Source: Pictodentalium vernedei
Lineage: Eukaryota > Mollusca > Scaphopoda > Dentaliida > Dentaliidae
Assembly: GCA_031216915.1 (NCBI GenBank)
Contig: JAUFNR010000011.1
Coordinates: 372,001 to 436,000 of the forward strand
Length of the DNA: 64,000 bases
Reading direction: 5' to 3'
The notes beneath the pieces are model-generated. The model had not been told where the DNA came from. It saw nothing but the letters and a program-made list of their open reading frames with translations, and ran no database searches. A program made the translations under genes and the position numbers. Positions 28,601-43,798 of the stretch are shown one piece after another. Position 1 is the stretch's first letter. The number at the start of each line of letters is the position of its first letter.

Positions 28601-31600
28601 GAACAGCGACGCATTAAACAAAAAACACATCTTACCAGATTGGCTGATATAGCTAGCAAGCACACAACCGACCCGGTCGTTACAAGACCCACCACACTAT
28701 TGTCCACACGACACGTGTATAGCCTGACTAAAGGAACCGTTCTACGCAACCCAAACCGTATACTTAGTACGAAACCAGCGTGACTAGGCCTTGGCGACCC
28801 TACCGACATTACCAACCAGCCTACGGTCAAACGCCTCCCCACACACCCTGATCGCTACACTGCCCGGCGAACCAGAAAGAACGTACAGCGTAACGAACGG
28901 CGACGCATTAAACAAAAATCAAATCTTACCAGATTGGCTGATATAGCTAGCAAGCACACAACCGACCCGGTCATCACAAGACCCACCACGCTATTGTCCA
29001 CACGACGCGTGCATAGCCTGACTAAAGGAACAGTTCTACGCAACCTAAACCGTATACTTAGTACGAAACCAGCGTGACTAAGCCTTGGCGACCCTACCGA
29101 CATTACCAACCAGCCTACGCTCAAATGCCTACCCACACACCCTGATCGCCACACTGCCCGGCAAACCAGAAGGAACGTAGAGCGTAACGAACGGCGGCGC
29201 ATTAAACAAAAATCAAATCTTACCAGATTGGCTGATATAGCTAGCAAGCACACAACCGACCTGGTCGTTACAAGACCCACCACGCTATTGTCCAGACGAC
29301 GCGTGAATAGCCTGACTAAAGGAACTGTTCTACGCAACCTAAACCGTATACTTAGTACGAAACCAGCTTGACTAGGCCTTGGCGACCCTACCGACATTAC
29401 CAACCAGCCTAGGTCAAACGCCTACCCACACACCCTGATTGCCACACTGCCCGGCGAACCAGAAGGAACGTAGAGCGTAACGAACGGCGACGCATTAAAC
29501 AAAAATCAAATCTTACCAGATTGGCTGATATAGCTAGCAAGCACACAATCAACCCGGTCGTTACAAGACCCACCACGCTATTGTCCACACGACGCGTGCA
29601 TAGCCTGACTAAAGGAACTGTTCTACGCAACCTAAACCGTATACTTAGTAAGAAACCAGCGTGACTAGGCCTTGGCGACCCTACAAACATTACCAACCAG
29701 CCTACGGTCAAACGCCTACCCACACACCCTGATCGCTACACTGCCCGGAGAACCAGAAGGAACGTAGAGCGTAACGAACGGCGACGCATTAAATAAAAAT
29801 CAAATCTTACCAGATTGGCTGATATAGCTAGCAAGCACACAACCGAAACGGTCGTTACAAGACCCACCATGCAATTGTCCACACGACGCGTGCATAGCCT
29901 GACTAAAGGAACTGTTCTACGCAACTTAAACCGTATACTTAGTACGAAACCAGCGTGACTAGGCCCTGGCGACCCTACCGACATTACCAACCAGCCTACG
30001 GTCAAACGCCTACCCACACACCCTCATCGCCACACTGCCCGGCGAACCAGAAGGAACATAGAGCGTAACGAATGGCGTCGAATTAAACAAAAATCAAATC
30101 TTACCAGATTGGCTGATATAGCTAGCAAGCACACAACCGACCCGGTCGTTACAAGACCCACCACGCTATTGTCCACACGACGCGTGCATAGCCTGACTAA
30201 AGGAACTGTTCTACGCAACCTAAACCGTATACTTAGTACGAAACCAGCATGATTAGGCCATGGCGACCCTACCGACATTACCAACCAGCCTACGGTCAAA
30301 CGCCTACCCACACACCCTGATCGCCACACTGCCCGGCGAACCAGAAGGAACGTAGAGCGTAACGAACGGCAACGCATTAAACAAAAATCAAATCTTACCA
30401 GATTGGCTGATATAGCTAGCAAGCACACAACCGACCCGGTCGTTACAAGACCGACCACGCTATTGTCCACACGATGCGTGCATAGCCTGACTAAAGGAAC
30501 TGTTCTACGCAACCTAAACCATATACTTAGTACGAAACCAGCGTGACTAGGCCTTGGCGACCCTACCGACATTACGAACCAGCCTACGGTCAAACGCCTA
30601 CCCACACATCCTGATCGCCACACTGCCCGGCGAACCAGAAGGAACGTAGAGCGTAACGAACGGCGACGCATTAAACAAAAATCAAATCTTACCAGATTGG
30701 CTGATATAGCTAGCAAGCACACAACCGACCCGGTCGTTACAAGACCCACCACGCTATTGTCCACACGACGCGTGCATAGCCCGACTAAAGGAACTGTTCT
30801 ACGCAACCTAAACCGTATACTTAGTACGAAACCAGCGTGATTAGGCCATGGCGACCCTACCGACATTACCAACCAGCCTACGGTCAAACGCCTACCCACA
30901 CACCCTGATCGCCACACTGCCCGGCGAACCAGAAGGAACGTAGAGCGTAACGAACGGCAACGCATTAAACAAAAATCAAATCTTACCAGATTGGCTGATA
31001 TAGCTAGCAAGCACACAACCGACCCGGTCGTTACAAGACCGACCACGCTATTGTCCACACGATGCGTGCATAGCCTGACTAAAGGAACTGTTCTATGCAA
31101 CCTAAACCGTATACTTAGTACGAAACCAGCGTGACTAGGCCTTGGCGACCCTACCGACATTACGAACCAGCCTATGGTCAAACGCCTACCCACACAACCT
31201 GATCGCCACACTGCCCGGCGAACCAGAAGGAACGTAGAGCATAACGAACGGCGACGCATTAAACAAAAATCAAATCTTACCAGATTGGCTGATATAGCTA
31301 GCAAGCACACAACGGACCCGGTCGTTACAAGACCCACCACGCTATTGTCCACACGACGCGTGCATAGCCTGACTAAAGGAACTGTTCTACGCAACCTAAA
31401 CCATATACTTAGTACGAAACCAGCATGACTAGGCCTTGGCGACCCTACCCTCATTACCAACCAGCCTACGGTCAAACGCCTACCCACACACCCTGATCGC
31501 CACACTGCCAGGCGAACCAGAAGGAACGTAGAGCGTAACGAACGGCGACGCATTAAACAAAAATCAAATCTTACCAGATTGGCTGATATAGCAAGCAAGC

Positions 31601-32335
31601 ACACAACCGACCCGGTCGTTACAAGACCCACCACGGTATTGTCCACACGACGCGTGCATAGCCTGACTAAAGGAACTGTTCTATGCAACCTAAACCGTAT
31701 ACTTAGTAAGAAACCAGCGTGACTAGGCCTTGGCGACCCTACCGACATTACCAACCAGCCTACGGTCAAACGCCTACCCACACACCCTGATCGCCACACT
31801 GCCCGGCGAACCAGAAGGAACGTAGAGCGTAATGAACGGCGATGCATTAAACAAAAATCAAATATTACCAGATTGGCTGATATAGCTAGCAAGCACATAA
31901 CCGACCCGGTCGTTACAAGACCCACCACGCTATTGTCCACACAACGCGTGCATAACCCGACTAAAGGAACTGTTCTACGCAACCTAAACCATATACTTAG
32001 TATGAAACCAGCGTGACTAGGCCTTGGCAACCCTACCGACATTACCAACCAGCCTACGGTCAAACGCCTACCCACACACCCTGATCGCCACACTGCCCGG
32101 CGAACCAGAAGGAACATAGAGCGTAACGAACGGCGACGCATTAAACAAAAATCAAATCTTACCAGATTGGCTGATATAGCTAGCAAGCACACAACCGACC
32201 CGGTCGTTACAAGACCCACCACGTTATTGTCCACACGACGCGTGCATAGCCTGACTAAAGGAACTGTTCTACGCAACCTAAACCGTATACTTAGTACGAA
32301 ACCAGCGTGACTAGGCCTTGGCGACCCTACCGACA
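22636..32335. repeat. HOR unit H3 (33 monomers)
   Basis: 9700 bp, 33 periods minus two deletions (23528, 29407). Compared with H1 and H2 it lacks four head monomers: the gtcgaatt monomer is followed directly by a chimera of the cctcccc and gtaacaaacg monomer types near 24427-24460. H4 and H6 share this loss, so H3, H4 and H6 form one lineage. H3 has its own 2-monomer duplication at about 30278-31453. It lacks the ggggaccc change shared by H4, H5 and H6. Confidence 0.85.
30278..31453. repeat. 2-monomer tandem duplication in H3
   Basis: The pair at 30278-30865 recurs at 30866-31453 (period 588 bp). The first monomer of each pair carries ggcaacgcatt, agaccgaccac and cacgatgcg; the second begins with attacgaacc. 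The gattaggccatgg change sits before both pairs (about 30249 and 30837). H4 and H6 have seven monomers between their acccctcatcgcc-type monomer and the anchor, H2 has six and H3 has eight. The second halves of the pairs differ, so a later exchange has modified one copy. Confidence 0.7.
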
Positions 32336-35300
32336 TTACCAACCAGCCTACGGTCAAACGCCTACCCACTCACCCTGATTGCCACACTGCCCTGCGAACA
32401 AGAAGGAACGTAGAGCGTAACGAACGGCGACGCATTAAACAAAAATCAAATCTTACCAGATTGGCTGATATAGCTAGCAAGCACACAACCGACCCGGTCG
32501 TTACAAGACCCACCACGCTATTGTCCACACGATGCGTGCATAGCCTGACTAAAGGAACTGTTCTACGCAACCTAAACCGTATACTTAGTACGAAACCAGC
32601 GTGACTAGGCCTTGGCGACCCTACCGACATTACCAACCAGCCTACGGTCAAACGCCTACCCACACACCCTGATCGCCACACTGCCCAGCGAACCAGAAGG
32701 AACGTAGAGCGTAACGAACGGCGACGCATTAAACAAAAATCAAATCTTAACAGATTGGCTGATATAGCTAGCAAGCACACAACCGACCCGGTCGTTACAA
32801 GACCCACCACGCTATTGTCCACACGACACTTGCTTAGCCTGAGTAAAGGAACTGTTCTATGCAACCTAAACCGTATACTTAGTACGAAACCAGCGTGACT
32901 AGGCCTTGGCGACCATACCGACATTACCAACCAGCCTACGGTCAAACGCCTACACACACACCCTGATCACCACACTGCCCGGCGAACCAGAAGGAACGTA
33001 GAGCGTAACGAACGGCGACGCATTAAACAAAAATCAAATCTTACCAGATTGGCTGATATAGCTAGCAAGCACACAACCGACCCGGTCGTTACAAGACCCA
33101 CCACGCTATTGTCCACACGACGCGTGCATAGCCTGAATAAAGGAACTGTTCTACGCAACCTAAACCATATACTTAGTACGAAATCAGCGTGACTAGGCCT
33201 TGGCGACCCTACCGACATTACCAACCAGCCAAGGTCAAACGCCTACCCACACACCCTGATCGCCACACTGCCCGGCGAACCAGAAGGAACGTAGAGCGTA
33301 ACGAACGGCGACGCATTAAACAAAAATCAAATCTTACCAGATTGGCTGATATAGCTAGCAAGCACACAACCGACCCGTTCGTTACAAGACCCACCACGCT
33401 ATTGTCCACACGACGCATGCATCGCCTGACTAAAGGAACTGTTTTACGCAACCTAAACCGTATACTTAGTACGAAACCAGCGTGACTAGGCCTTGGCGAC
33501 CCTACCGACATTACCAACCAGCCTACGGTCAAACGCCTACCCACACACCCTGATCGCCACACTGCCCGGCGAACCATAAGGAACGCAGAGCGTAACGAAC
33601 GGCGACGCATTAAACAAAAATCAAATCTTACCAGATTGGCTGATATAGCTAGCAAGCACACAACCGACACGGTCGTTAGAAGACCCACCACGCTATTGTC
33701 CACACGACGCATGCATAGCCTGACTAAAGGAACTGTTCTACGCAACCTAAACCGTATACTTAGTACGAAACCAGCGTGACAAGGCCTTGGCGACCCTACC
33801 GACATTACCAACCAGCCTACGGTCAAATGCCTACACACACACCCTGATCGCCACACTGCCCGGCGAACCAGAAGGAACGTAGCGCGTAACGAACGGCGTC
33901 GAATTAAACAAAAATCAAATCTTACCAGATTGGCTGATATAGCTAGCAAGCACACAACCGACCCGGTCGTTACAAGACCCACCACGCTATTGTCCACACG
34001 ACGCGTGCATAGCCTGACTAAAGGAACTGTTCTACGCAACCTAAACCGTATACTTAGTACGAAACCAGCGTGACTAGGCCTTGGGGACCCTACCGACATT
34101 ACCAACCAGCCTACGGTCAAACGCCTCCCCACACACCCTGATCGCCACACTGCCCGGCAAACCAGAAGGAACGTAGAGCGTAACAAACGGCGACGTATTA
34201 AACAAAAATCAAATCTTACCAGATTGGCTGATATAGCTAGCAAGCACACAACCGACCCGTTCTTTACAAGACCCACCACGCTATTGTCCACACGACGCGT
34301 GCATCGCCTGACTAAAGGAACTGTTTTACGCAACCTAAACCGTATACTTAGTACGAAACCAGCGTGACTAGGCCTTGGCGACCCTACCGACATTACGAAC
34401 CAGCCTACGGTATAACGCCTACCCACACACCCTGATCGCCACACTGCCTGGCGAACCAGAATGAACGCAGAGCGTAACGAACGGCGACGCATTAAACAAA
34501 AATCAAATCTTACCAAATTGGCTGATATAGCTAGCAAGCACACAACCGACCCGGTCGTTACAAGACCCACCACGCTATTGTCCACACGACGCGTGCGTAG
34601 CCTGACTAAAGGAACTGTTCTACGCAACCTAAACCGTATACTTAGTACGAAACCAGAGTGACTAGGCCTTGGCGACCCTACCGACATTACCAACCAGCCT
34701 ACGGTCAAACGCCTACCCACACACCCTGATCGCCACACTGCCCGGCGAACCAGAAGGAACGTAGAGCGTAACGAACGGCGACGCATTAAACAAAAATCAA
34801 ATCTTACCAGATTGGCTGATATAGCTAGCAAGCACACAACCGACCCGGTCGTTACAGGACCCACCACGCTATTGTCCACACGACGCGTGCATAGCCTGAC
34901 TAAAGGAACTGCTCTACGCAACCTAAACCATATACTTAGTACGAAACCAGCGTGACTAGGCCTTGGCGACCCTACCGACATTACCAACCATCCTACGATA
35001 AAACGCCTACCCACACACCCTGATCGCCACACTGCCCGGCAAACCAGAAGGAACGTAGAGCGTAACAAACGGCGACGTATTAAACAAAAATCAAATCTTA
35101 CCAGATTGGCTGATATAGCTAGCAAGCACACAACCGACCCAGTTGTTACAAGACCCACCACGCTATTGTCCACATGACGCGTGCATAGCTTGACTAAAGG
35201 AACTGTTCTACGCAACCTAAACCGTATACTTAGTACGAAACCAGCGTGACTAGGCCTTGGCGACCCTACCGACATTATCAACCAGCCTACGGTCAAACAC

Positions 35301-38300
35301 CTACCCACACACCCTGATCGCCACACTGCTCGGCGAACCAGAAGGAACGTAGAGCGTAACGAACGGTGACGCATTAAACAAAAATCAAATCTTACCAGAT
35401 TGGCTGATATAGCTAGCAAGCACACAACCGACCCGTTCGTTACAAGACCCACCACGCTATTGTCTACACGATGCGTGCATCGCCTGACTAAAGGAACTGT
35501 TTTACGCAACCTAAACCGTATACTTAGTACGAAACCAGCGTGACTAGGCCTTGGCGACCCTACCGACATTACCAACCAGCCTACGGTCAAACCCCTACCC
35601 ACACACCCTGATCGCCACACTGCCCGGCGAACCAGAAGGAACACAGAGCGTAACGAACGGCGACGCATTAAAGAAAAATCAAATCTTACCAGATTGGCTG
35701 ATATAGCTAGCAAGCACACAACCGACACGGTCGTTACAAGACCCACCACACTATTGTCCACACGACGCGTGCATAGCCTGACTAAAGGAACTGTTCTACG
35801 CAACCTAAACCATGTACTTAGTACGAAACCAGCGTGACAAGGCCTTGGCGACCCTACCGACATTACCAACCAGCCTACGGTCAAACGCCTACCCACACAC
35901 CCTGATCGCCACACTGCCCGGCGAACCAGAAGGAACGTAGAGCGTAACGAACGGCGTCGAATTAAACAAAAATCAAATCTTACCAGATTGGCTGATATAG
36001 CTAGCAAGCACACAACCGACCCGGTCGTTACAAGAGCCACCACGCTATTGTCCACACGACGCGTGCATAGCCTGACTAAAGGAACTGTTCTACGCAAACA
36101 AAACCGTATACTTAGTACGAAACCAGCGTGACTAGGCCTTGGCGACCCTACCGACATTACCAACCAGCCTACGGTCAAACGCCTCCCCACACACCCTGAT
36201 CGCCACACTGCCCGGCGAACCAGAAGGAACGTAGAGCGTAATGAACGGCGACGCATTAAACAAAAATCAAATCTTACCAGATTGGCTGATATAGCTAGTA
36301 AGCACACAACCGACCCGGTTGTTACAAGACCCACCACGCTATTGTCCACATGACGCGTGCATAGCCTGACTAAAGGAACTGCTCTACGCAACCTAAACCA
36401 TATACTTAGTACGACACCAGCGTGACTAGGCCTTGGCGACCCTACCGACATTACCAACCATCCTACGATCAAACGCCTACCCACAAACCCTGATCGCCAC
36501 ACTGCCCGGCAAACCAGAAGGAACGTAGAGCGTAACAAACGGCGACGTATTAAACAAAAATAAAATCTTACCAGATTGGCTGATATAGCTAGCAAGCACA
36601 CAACCGACCCGTTCGTTACAAGACCCACCACGCTATTGTCCACACGACGCGTACATAGCCTGACTAAAGGAACTGTTCTACGCAACCTAAAAAATATACT
36701 TAGTACGAAACCAGCGTGACTAGCCCTTGGCGACCCTACCAACATTACCAACCAGCCTACGGTCAAACGCCTACCCACACACCCTGATAGCCACACTGCC
36801 CGGCGAACCAGAAAGAACGTAGAGCGTAACGAACGGCGACGCATTAAACAAAAAGCAAATCTTACCAGATTGGCTGATATACCTAGCAAGCACACAACCG
36901 ACCCGATCGTTACAAGACCCACCACGCTATTGTCCACACGACGCGTGCATAGCCTGACTGAAGGAACTGTTCTTCACAACCTAAACCGTATACTTAGGAC
37001 GAAACCAACGTGACTAGGCCTTGGCGACCCTACCGACATTACCAACCAGCCTACGGTCAAACGCCTACCCACACACCCTGATCGCCACACAGCCCGGCGA
37101 ACCAAAAGGAAAGGAGAGCGTAACGAACGGCGACGCATTAAACAAAAATAAAATCTTACCAGATTGGCTGATATAGCCAGTAAGCACACAACCGACCCGG
37201 TCGTTACAAGACCCACCACGCTATTGTCCACACGACGTGTGCATAGCCTGACTAAAGGAACTGTTCTACGCAACCTAAACCGTATACTTAGTACGAAACC
37301 AGCGTGACTAGGCCTTAGCGACCCAACCGACATTACCAACCAGCCTACGGTCAAACGCCTACCCACACACCCTGATCGCCACACTGCCCGGCGAACCAGA
37401 AGGAACGTAGAGCGTAACGAACGGCGTCGAATTTAACAAAAATCAAATCTTACCAGATTGGCTGATATAGCTAGCAAGCACACAACCGACCCGGTCGTTA
37501 CAAGACCCACCACGCTATTGTCCACACGACGCGTGCATAGCCTGACTAAAGGAACTGTTCCACGCAACCTAAACCGTATACTTAGTACGAAACCAGCGTG
37601 ACTAGGCCTTGGCGACCCTACCGACATTACCAACCAACCTACGGTCAAACGCCTCCCCACACACCCTGATCGCCACACTGCCCGGCGAACCAGAAGGAAC
37701 GTAGAGCGTAACGAACGGCGACGCATTAAACAAAAATCAAATCTTACCAGATTGGCTGATATAGCTAGCAAGCACACAACCGACCCGGTTGTTACAAGAC
37801 CCACCACGCTATTGTCCACAAGACGCGTGCATAGCCTGACTAAAGGAACTGTTCTACGCAACCTAAACCGCATACTTAGTACGAAACCAGCGTGACTAGG
37901 CCTTGGCGACCCTACCGACATTACCAACCAGCCTACGGTCAAACGCCTACCCACACACGCTGATCGCCACACTGCCCGGCGAACCAGAAGGAACGTAGAG
38001 CGTAACGAACTGCGACACATTAAACAAAAATAAAATCTTACCAGATTGGCTGATATAGCTAGCGAGCACACAACCGACCCGGTCGTTACAAGACCCACCA
38101 CGCTATTGTCCACAAGACGCGTGCATAGCCTGACTAAAGGAACTGTTCTACGCAACCTAAACCGTATACTTAGTATGAAACCAGCGTGACTAGGCCTTGG
38201 CGACCCTACCCACATTACCAACCAGCCTACGGTCAAACGCCTACCCAAACACCCTGATCGCCACACTGCCCGGCGAACCAGAAGGAACGTAGAGCGTAAC

Positions 38301-41300
38301 GAACAGCGACGCATTAAACAAAAAACACATCTTACCAGATTGGCTGATATAGCTAGCAAGCACACAACCGACCCGGTCGTTACAAGACCCACCACACTAT
38401 TGTCCACACGACACGTGTATAGCCTGACTAAAGGAACCGTTCTACGCAACCCAAACCGTATACTTAGTACGAAACCAGCGTGACTAGGCCTTGGCGACCC
38501 TACCGACATTACCAACCAGCCTACGGTCAAACGCCTCCCCACACACCCTGATCGCTACACTGCCCGGCGAACCAGAAAGAACGTACAGCGTAACGAACGG
38601 CGACGCATTAAACAAAAATCAAATCTTACCAGATTGGCTGATATAGCTAGCAAGCACACAACCGACCCGGTCATCACAAGACCCACCACGCTATTGTCCA
38701 CACGGCGCGTGCATAGCCTGACTAAAGGAACAGTTCTACGCAACCTAAACCGTATACTTAGTACGAAACCAGCGCGACTAAGCCTTGGCGACCCTACCGA
38801 CATTACCAACCAGCCTACGCTCAAATGCCTACCCACACACCCTGATCGCCACACTGCCCGGCAAACCAGAAGGAACGTAGAGCGTAACGAACGGCGGCGC
38901 ATTAAACAAAAATCAAATCTTACCAGATTGGCTGATATAGCTAGCAAGCACACAACCGACCTGGTCGTTACAAGACCCACCACGCTATTGTCCAGACGAC
39001 GCGTGAATAGCCTGACTAAAGGAACTGTTCTACGCAACCTAAACCGTATACTTAGTACGAAACCAGCTTGACTAGGCCTTGGCGACCCTACCGACATTAC
39101 CAACCAGCCTAGGTCAAACGCCTACCCACACACCCTGATTGCCACACTGCCCGGCGAACCAGAAGGAACGTAGAGCGTAACGAACGGCGACGCATTAAAC
39201 AAAAATCAAATCTTACCAGATTGGCTGATATAGCTAGCAAGCACACAATCAACCCGGTCGTTACAAGACCCACCACGCTATTGTCCACACGACGCGTGCA
39301 TAGCCTGACTAAAGGAACTGTTCTACGCAACCTAAACCGTATACTTAGTAAGAAACCAGCGTGACTAGGCCTTGGCGACCCTACAAACATTACCAACCAG
39401 CCTACGGTCAAACGCCTACCCACACACCCTGATCGCCACACTGCCCGGCGAACCAGAAGGAACGTAGAGCGCAACGAACGGCGACGCATTAAATAAAAAT
39501 CAAATCTTACCAGATTGGCTGATATAGCTAGCAAGCACACAACCGAAACGGTCGTTACAAGACCCACCATGCAATTGTCCACACGACGCGTGCATAGCCT
39601 GACTAAAGGAACTGTTCTACGCAACTTAAACCGTATACTTAGTACGAAACCAGCGTGACTATGCCCTGGCGACCCTACCGACATTACCAACCAGCCTACG
39701 GTCAAACGCCTACCCACACACCCTCATCGCCACACTGCCCGGCGAACCAGAAGGAACATAGAGCGTAACGAATGGCGTCGAATTAAACAAAAATCAAATC
39801 TTACCAGATTGGCTGATATAGCTAGCAAGCACACAACCGACCCGGTCGTTACAAGACCCACCACGCTATTGTCCACACGACGCGTGCATAGCCTGACTAA
39901 AGGAACTGTTCTACGCAACCTAAACCGTATACTTAGTACGAAACCAGCATGATTAGGCCATGGCGACCCTACCGACATTACCAACCAGCCTACGGTCAAA
40001 CGCCTACCCACACACCCTGATCGCCACACTGCCCGGCGAACCAGAAGGAACGTAGAGCGTAACGAACGGCAACGCATTAAACAAAAATCAAATCTTACCA
40101 GATTGGCTGATATAGCTAGCAAGCACACAACCGACCCGGTCGTTACAAGACCGACCACGCTATTGTCCACACGATGCGTGGATAGCCTGACTAAAGGAAC
40201 TGTTCTACGCAACCTAAACCGTATACTTAGTACGAAACCAGCGTGACTAGGCCTTGGCGACCCTACCGACATTACGAACCAGCCTACGGTCAAACGCCTA
40301 CCCACACATCCTGATCGCCACACTGCCCGGCGAACCAGAAGGAACGTAGAGCGTAACGAACGGCGACGCATTAAACAAAAATCAAATCTTACCAGATTGG
40401 CTGATATAGCTAGCAAGCACACAACCGACCCGGTCGTTACAAGACCCACCACGCTATTGTCCACACGACGCGTGCATAGCCCGACTAAAGGAACTGTTCT
40501 ACGCAACCTAAACCGTATACTTAGTAAGAAACCAGCGTGACTAGGCCTTGGCGACCCTACCCACATTACCAACCAGCCTACGGTCAAACGCCTACCCACA
40601 CACCCTGATCGCCACACTGCCCGGCGAACCAGAAGGAACGTAGAGCGTAACGAACGGCGACGCATTAAACAAAAATCAAATCTTACCAGATTGGCTGATA
40701 TAGCTAGCAAGCACACAACCGACCCGGTCGTTACAAGACCCACCACGCTATTGTCCACACGACGCGTGCATAGCCTGACTAAAGGAACTGTTCTACGCAA
40801 CCTAAACCATATACTTAGTACGAAACCAGCATGACTAGGCCTTGGCGACCCTACCCACATTACCAACCAGCCTACGGTCAAACGCCTACCCACACACCCT
40901 GATCGCCACACTGCCAGGCGAACCAGAAGGAACGTAGAGCGTAACGAACGGCGACGCATTAAACAAAAATCAAATCTTACCAGATTGGCTGATATAGCAA
41001 GCAAGCACACAACCGACCCGGTCGTTACAAGACCCACCACGGTATTGTCCACACGACGCGTGCATAGCCTGACTAAAGGAACTGTTCTATGCAACCTAAA
41101 CCGTATACTTAGTAAGAAACCAGCGTGACTAGGCCTTGGCGACCCTACCGACATTACCAACCAGCCTACGGTCAAACGCCTACCCACACACCCTGATCGC
41201 CACACTGCCCGGCGAACCAGAAGGAACGTAGAGCGTAATGAACGGCGATGCATTAAACAAAAATCAAATATTACCAGATTGGCTGATATAGCTAGCAAGC

Positions 41301-41741
41301 ACATAACCGACCTGGTCGTTACAAGACCCACCACGCTATTGTCCACACAACGCGTGCATAACCCGACTAAAGGAACTGTTCTACGCAACCTAAACCATAT
41401 ACTTAGTATGAAACCAGCGTGACTAGGCCTTGGCAACCCTACCGACATTACCAACCAGCCTACGGTCAAACGCCTACCCACACACCCTGATCGCCACACT
41501 GCCCGGCGAACCAGAAGGAACATAGAGCGTAACGAACGGCGACGCATTAAACAAAAATCAAATCTTACCAGATTGGCTGATATAGCTAGCAAGCACACAA
41601 CCGACCCGGTCGTTACAAGACCCACCACGTTATTGTCCACACGACGCGTGCATAGCCTGACTAAAGGAACTGTTCTACGCAACCTAAACCGTATACTTAG
41701 TACGAAACCAGCGTGACTAGGCCTTGGCGACCCTACCGACA
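32336..41741. repeat. HOR unit H4 (32 monomers)
   Basis: 9406 bp, 32 periods minus two deletions (33228, 39107). It is nearly identical to H6: the minus-strand conceptual translations of 33218-36937 and 44681-48400, both 1239 codons, differ at only two residues that I could find. Variants shared with H6 but absent from H3 include ggggaccc (34085), attaaagaaaaatc (35671), acggcgcgtg (38703), gagcgcaacg (39468) and actatgccc (39659). Confidence 0.85.
40566..40859 (+). repeat. Near-consensus monomer (example)
   Basis: This copy differs from my hand-made consensus at only about three positions: G244 to A, G265 to A and G291 to C. It serves as a landmark for numbering. Numbered from ttaccaacca as base 1, the monomer has an A-rich tract at 101-110, a CpG-free stretch at 101-154, a GCTAGC site at 138-143, a short dyad CGACC-C-GGTCG at 155-165, ACGCGT at 197-202, GTATAC at 244-249 and AGGCCT at 272-277. 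Enzymes cutting these sites should give a 294-bp ladder. No promoter, tRNA-type control box or RNA gene is recognisable in it. Confidence 0.9.
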
Positions 41742-43798
41742 TTACCAACCAGCCTACGGTCAAACGCCTACCCACTCACCCTGATTGCCACACTGCCCTG
41801 CGAACAAGAAGGAACGTAGAGCGTAACGAACGGCGACGCATTAAACAAAAATCAAATCTTACCAGATTGGCTGATATAGCTAGCAAGCACACAACCGACC
41901 CGGTCGTTACAAGACCCACCACGCTATTGTCCACACGACGCGTGCATAGCCTGACTAAAGGAACTGTTCTACGCAACCTAAACCGTATACTTAGTACGAA
42001 ACCAGCGTGACTAGGCCTTGGCGACCCTACCGACATTACCAACCAGCCTACGGTCAAACGCCTACCCACACACCCTGATCGCCACACTGCCCAGCGAACC
42101 AGAAGGAACGTAGAGCGTAACGAACGGCGACGCATTAAACAAAAATCAAATCTTAACAGATTGGCTGATATAGCTAGCAAGCACACAACCGACCCGGTCG
42201 TTACAAGACCCACCACGCTATTGTCCACACGACACTTGCTTAGCCTGAGTAAAGGAACTGTTCTATGCAACCTAAACCGTATACTTAGTACGAAACCAGC
42301 GTGACTAGGCCTTGGCGACCATACCGACATTACCAACCAGCCTACGGTCAAACGCCTACACACACACCCTGATCACCACACTGCCCGGCGAACCAGAAGG
42401 AACGTAGAGCGTAACGAACGGCGACGCATTAAACAAAAATCAAATCTTACCAGATTGGCTGATATAGCTAGCAAGCACACAACCGACCCGGTCGTTACAA
42501 GACCCACCACGCTATTGTCCACACGACGCGTGCATAGCCTGAATAAAGGAACTGTTCTACGCAACCTAAACCATATACTTAGTACGAAATCAGCGTGACT
42601 AGGCCTTGGCGACCCTACCGACATTACCAACCAGCCAAGGTCAAACGCCTACCCACACACCCTGATCGCCACACTGCCCGGCGAACCAGAAGGAACGTAG
42701 AGCGTAACGAACGGCGACGCATTAAACAAAAATCAAATCTTACCAGATTGGCTGATATAGCTAGCAAGCACACAACCGACCCGTTCGTTACAAGACCCAC
42801 CACGCTATTGTCCACACGACGCATGCATCGCCTGACTAAAGGAACTGTTTTACGCAACCTAAACCGTATACTTAGTACGAAACCAGCGTGACTAGGCCTT
42901 GGCGACCCTACCGACATTACCAACCAGCCTACGGTCAAACGCCTACCCACACACCCTGATCGCCACACTGCCCGGCGAACCATAAGGAACGCAGAGCGTA
43001 ACGAACGGCGACGCATTAAACAAAAATCAAATCTTACCAGATTGGCTGATATAGCTAGCAAGCACACAACCGACACGGTCGTTAGAAGACCCACCACGCT
43101 ATTGTCCACACGACGCATGCATAGCCTGACTAAAGGAACTGTTCTACGCAACCTAAACCGTATACTTAGTACGAAACCAGCGTGACAAGGCCTTGGCGAC
43201 CCTACCGACATTACCAACCAGCCTACGGTCAAATGCCTACACACACACCCTGATCGCCACACTGCCCGGCGAACCAGAAGGAACGTAGAGCGTAACGAAC
43301 GGCGTCGAATTAAACAAAAATCAAATCTTACCAGATTGGCTGATATAGCTAGCAAGCACACAACCGACCCGGTCGTTACAAGACCCACCACGCTATTGTC
43401 CACACGACGCGTGCATAGCCTGACTAAAGGAACTGTTCTACGCAACCTAAACCGTATACTTAGTACGAAACCAGCGTGACTAGGCCTTGGGGACCCTACC
43501 GACATTACCAACCAGCCTACGGTCAAACGCCTACCCACACACCCTGATCGCCACACTGCCCGGCGAACCAGAAGGAACATAGAGCGTAACGAACGGCGAC
43601 GCATTAAACAAAAATCAAATCTTACCAGATTGGCTGATATAGCTAGCAAGCACACAACCGACCCGGTCGTTACAAGACCCACCACGTTATTGTCCACACG
43701 ACGCGTGCATAGCCTGACTAAAGGAACTGTTCTACGCAACCTAAACCGTATACTTAGTACGAAACCAGCGTGACTAGGCCTTGGCGACCCTACCGACA
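41742..43798. repeat. HOR unit H5, short unit (7 monomers)
   Basis: 2057 bp, seven periods minus one deletion (42634). It carries the full anchor series and the gtcgaatt monomer, then jumps through a chimeric monomer (43493-43533) straight to the last pre-anchor monomer (acatagagcg). The head carries the ggggaccc mark at 43491 shared with H4 and H6. The simplest reading is one unequal exchange between two H4/H6-type units that left a 7-monomer tandem duplication. Confidence 0.85.
43493..43533. other. Chimeric monomer, exchange point in H5
   Basis: Up to 43492 the sequence has the ggggaccc mark of the gtcgaatt monomer end. From A43533 (gcctaccc rather than gcctcccc) and then acatagagcg it follows the last pre-anchor monomer. 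This seam created the 7-monomer unit. Confidence 0.8.
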
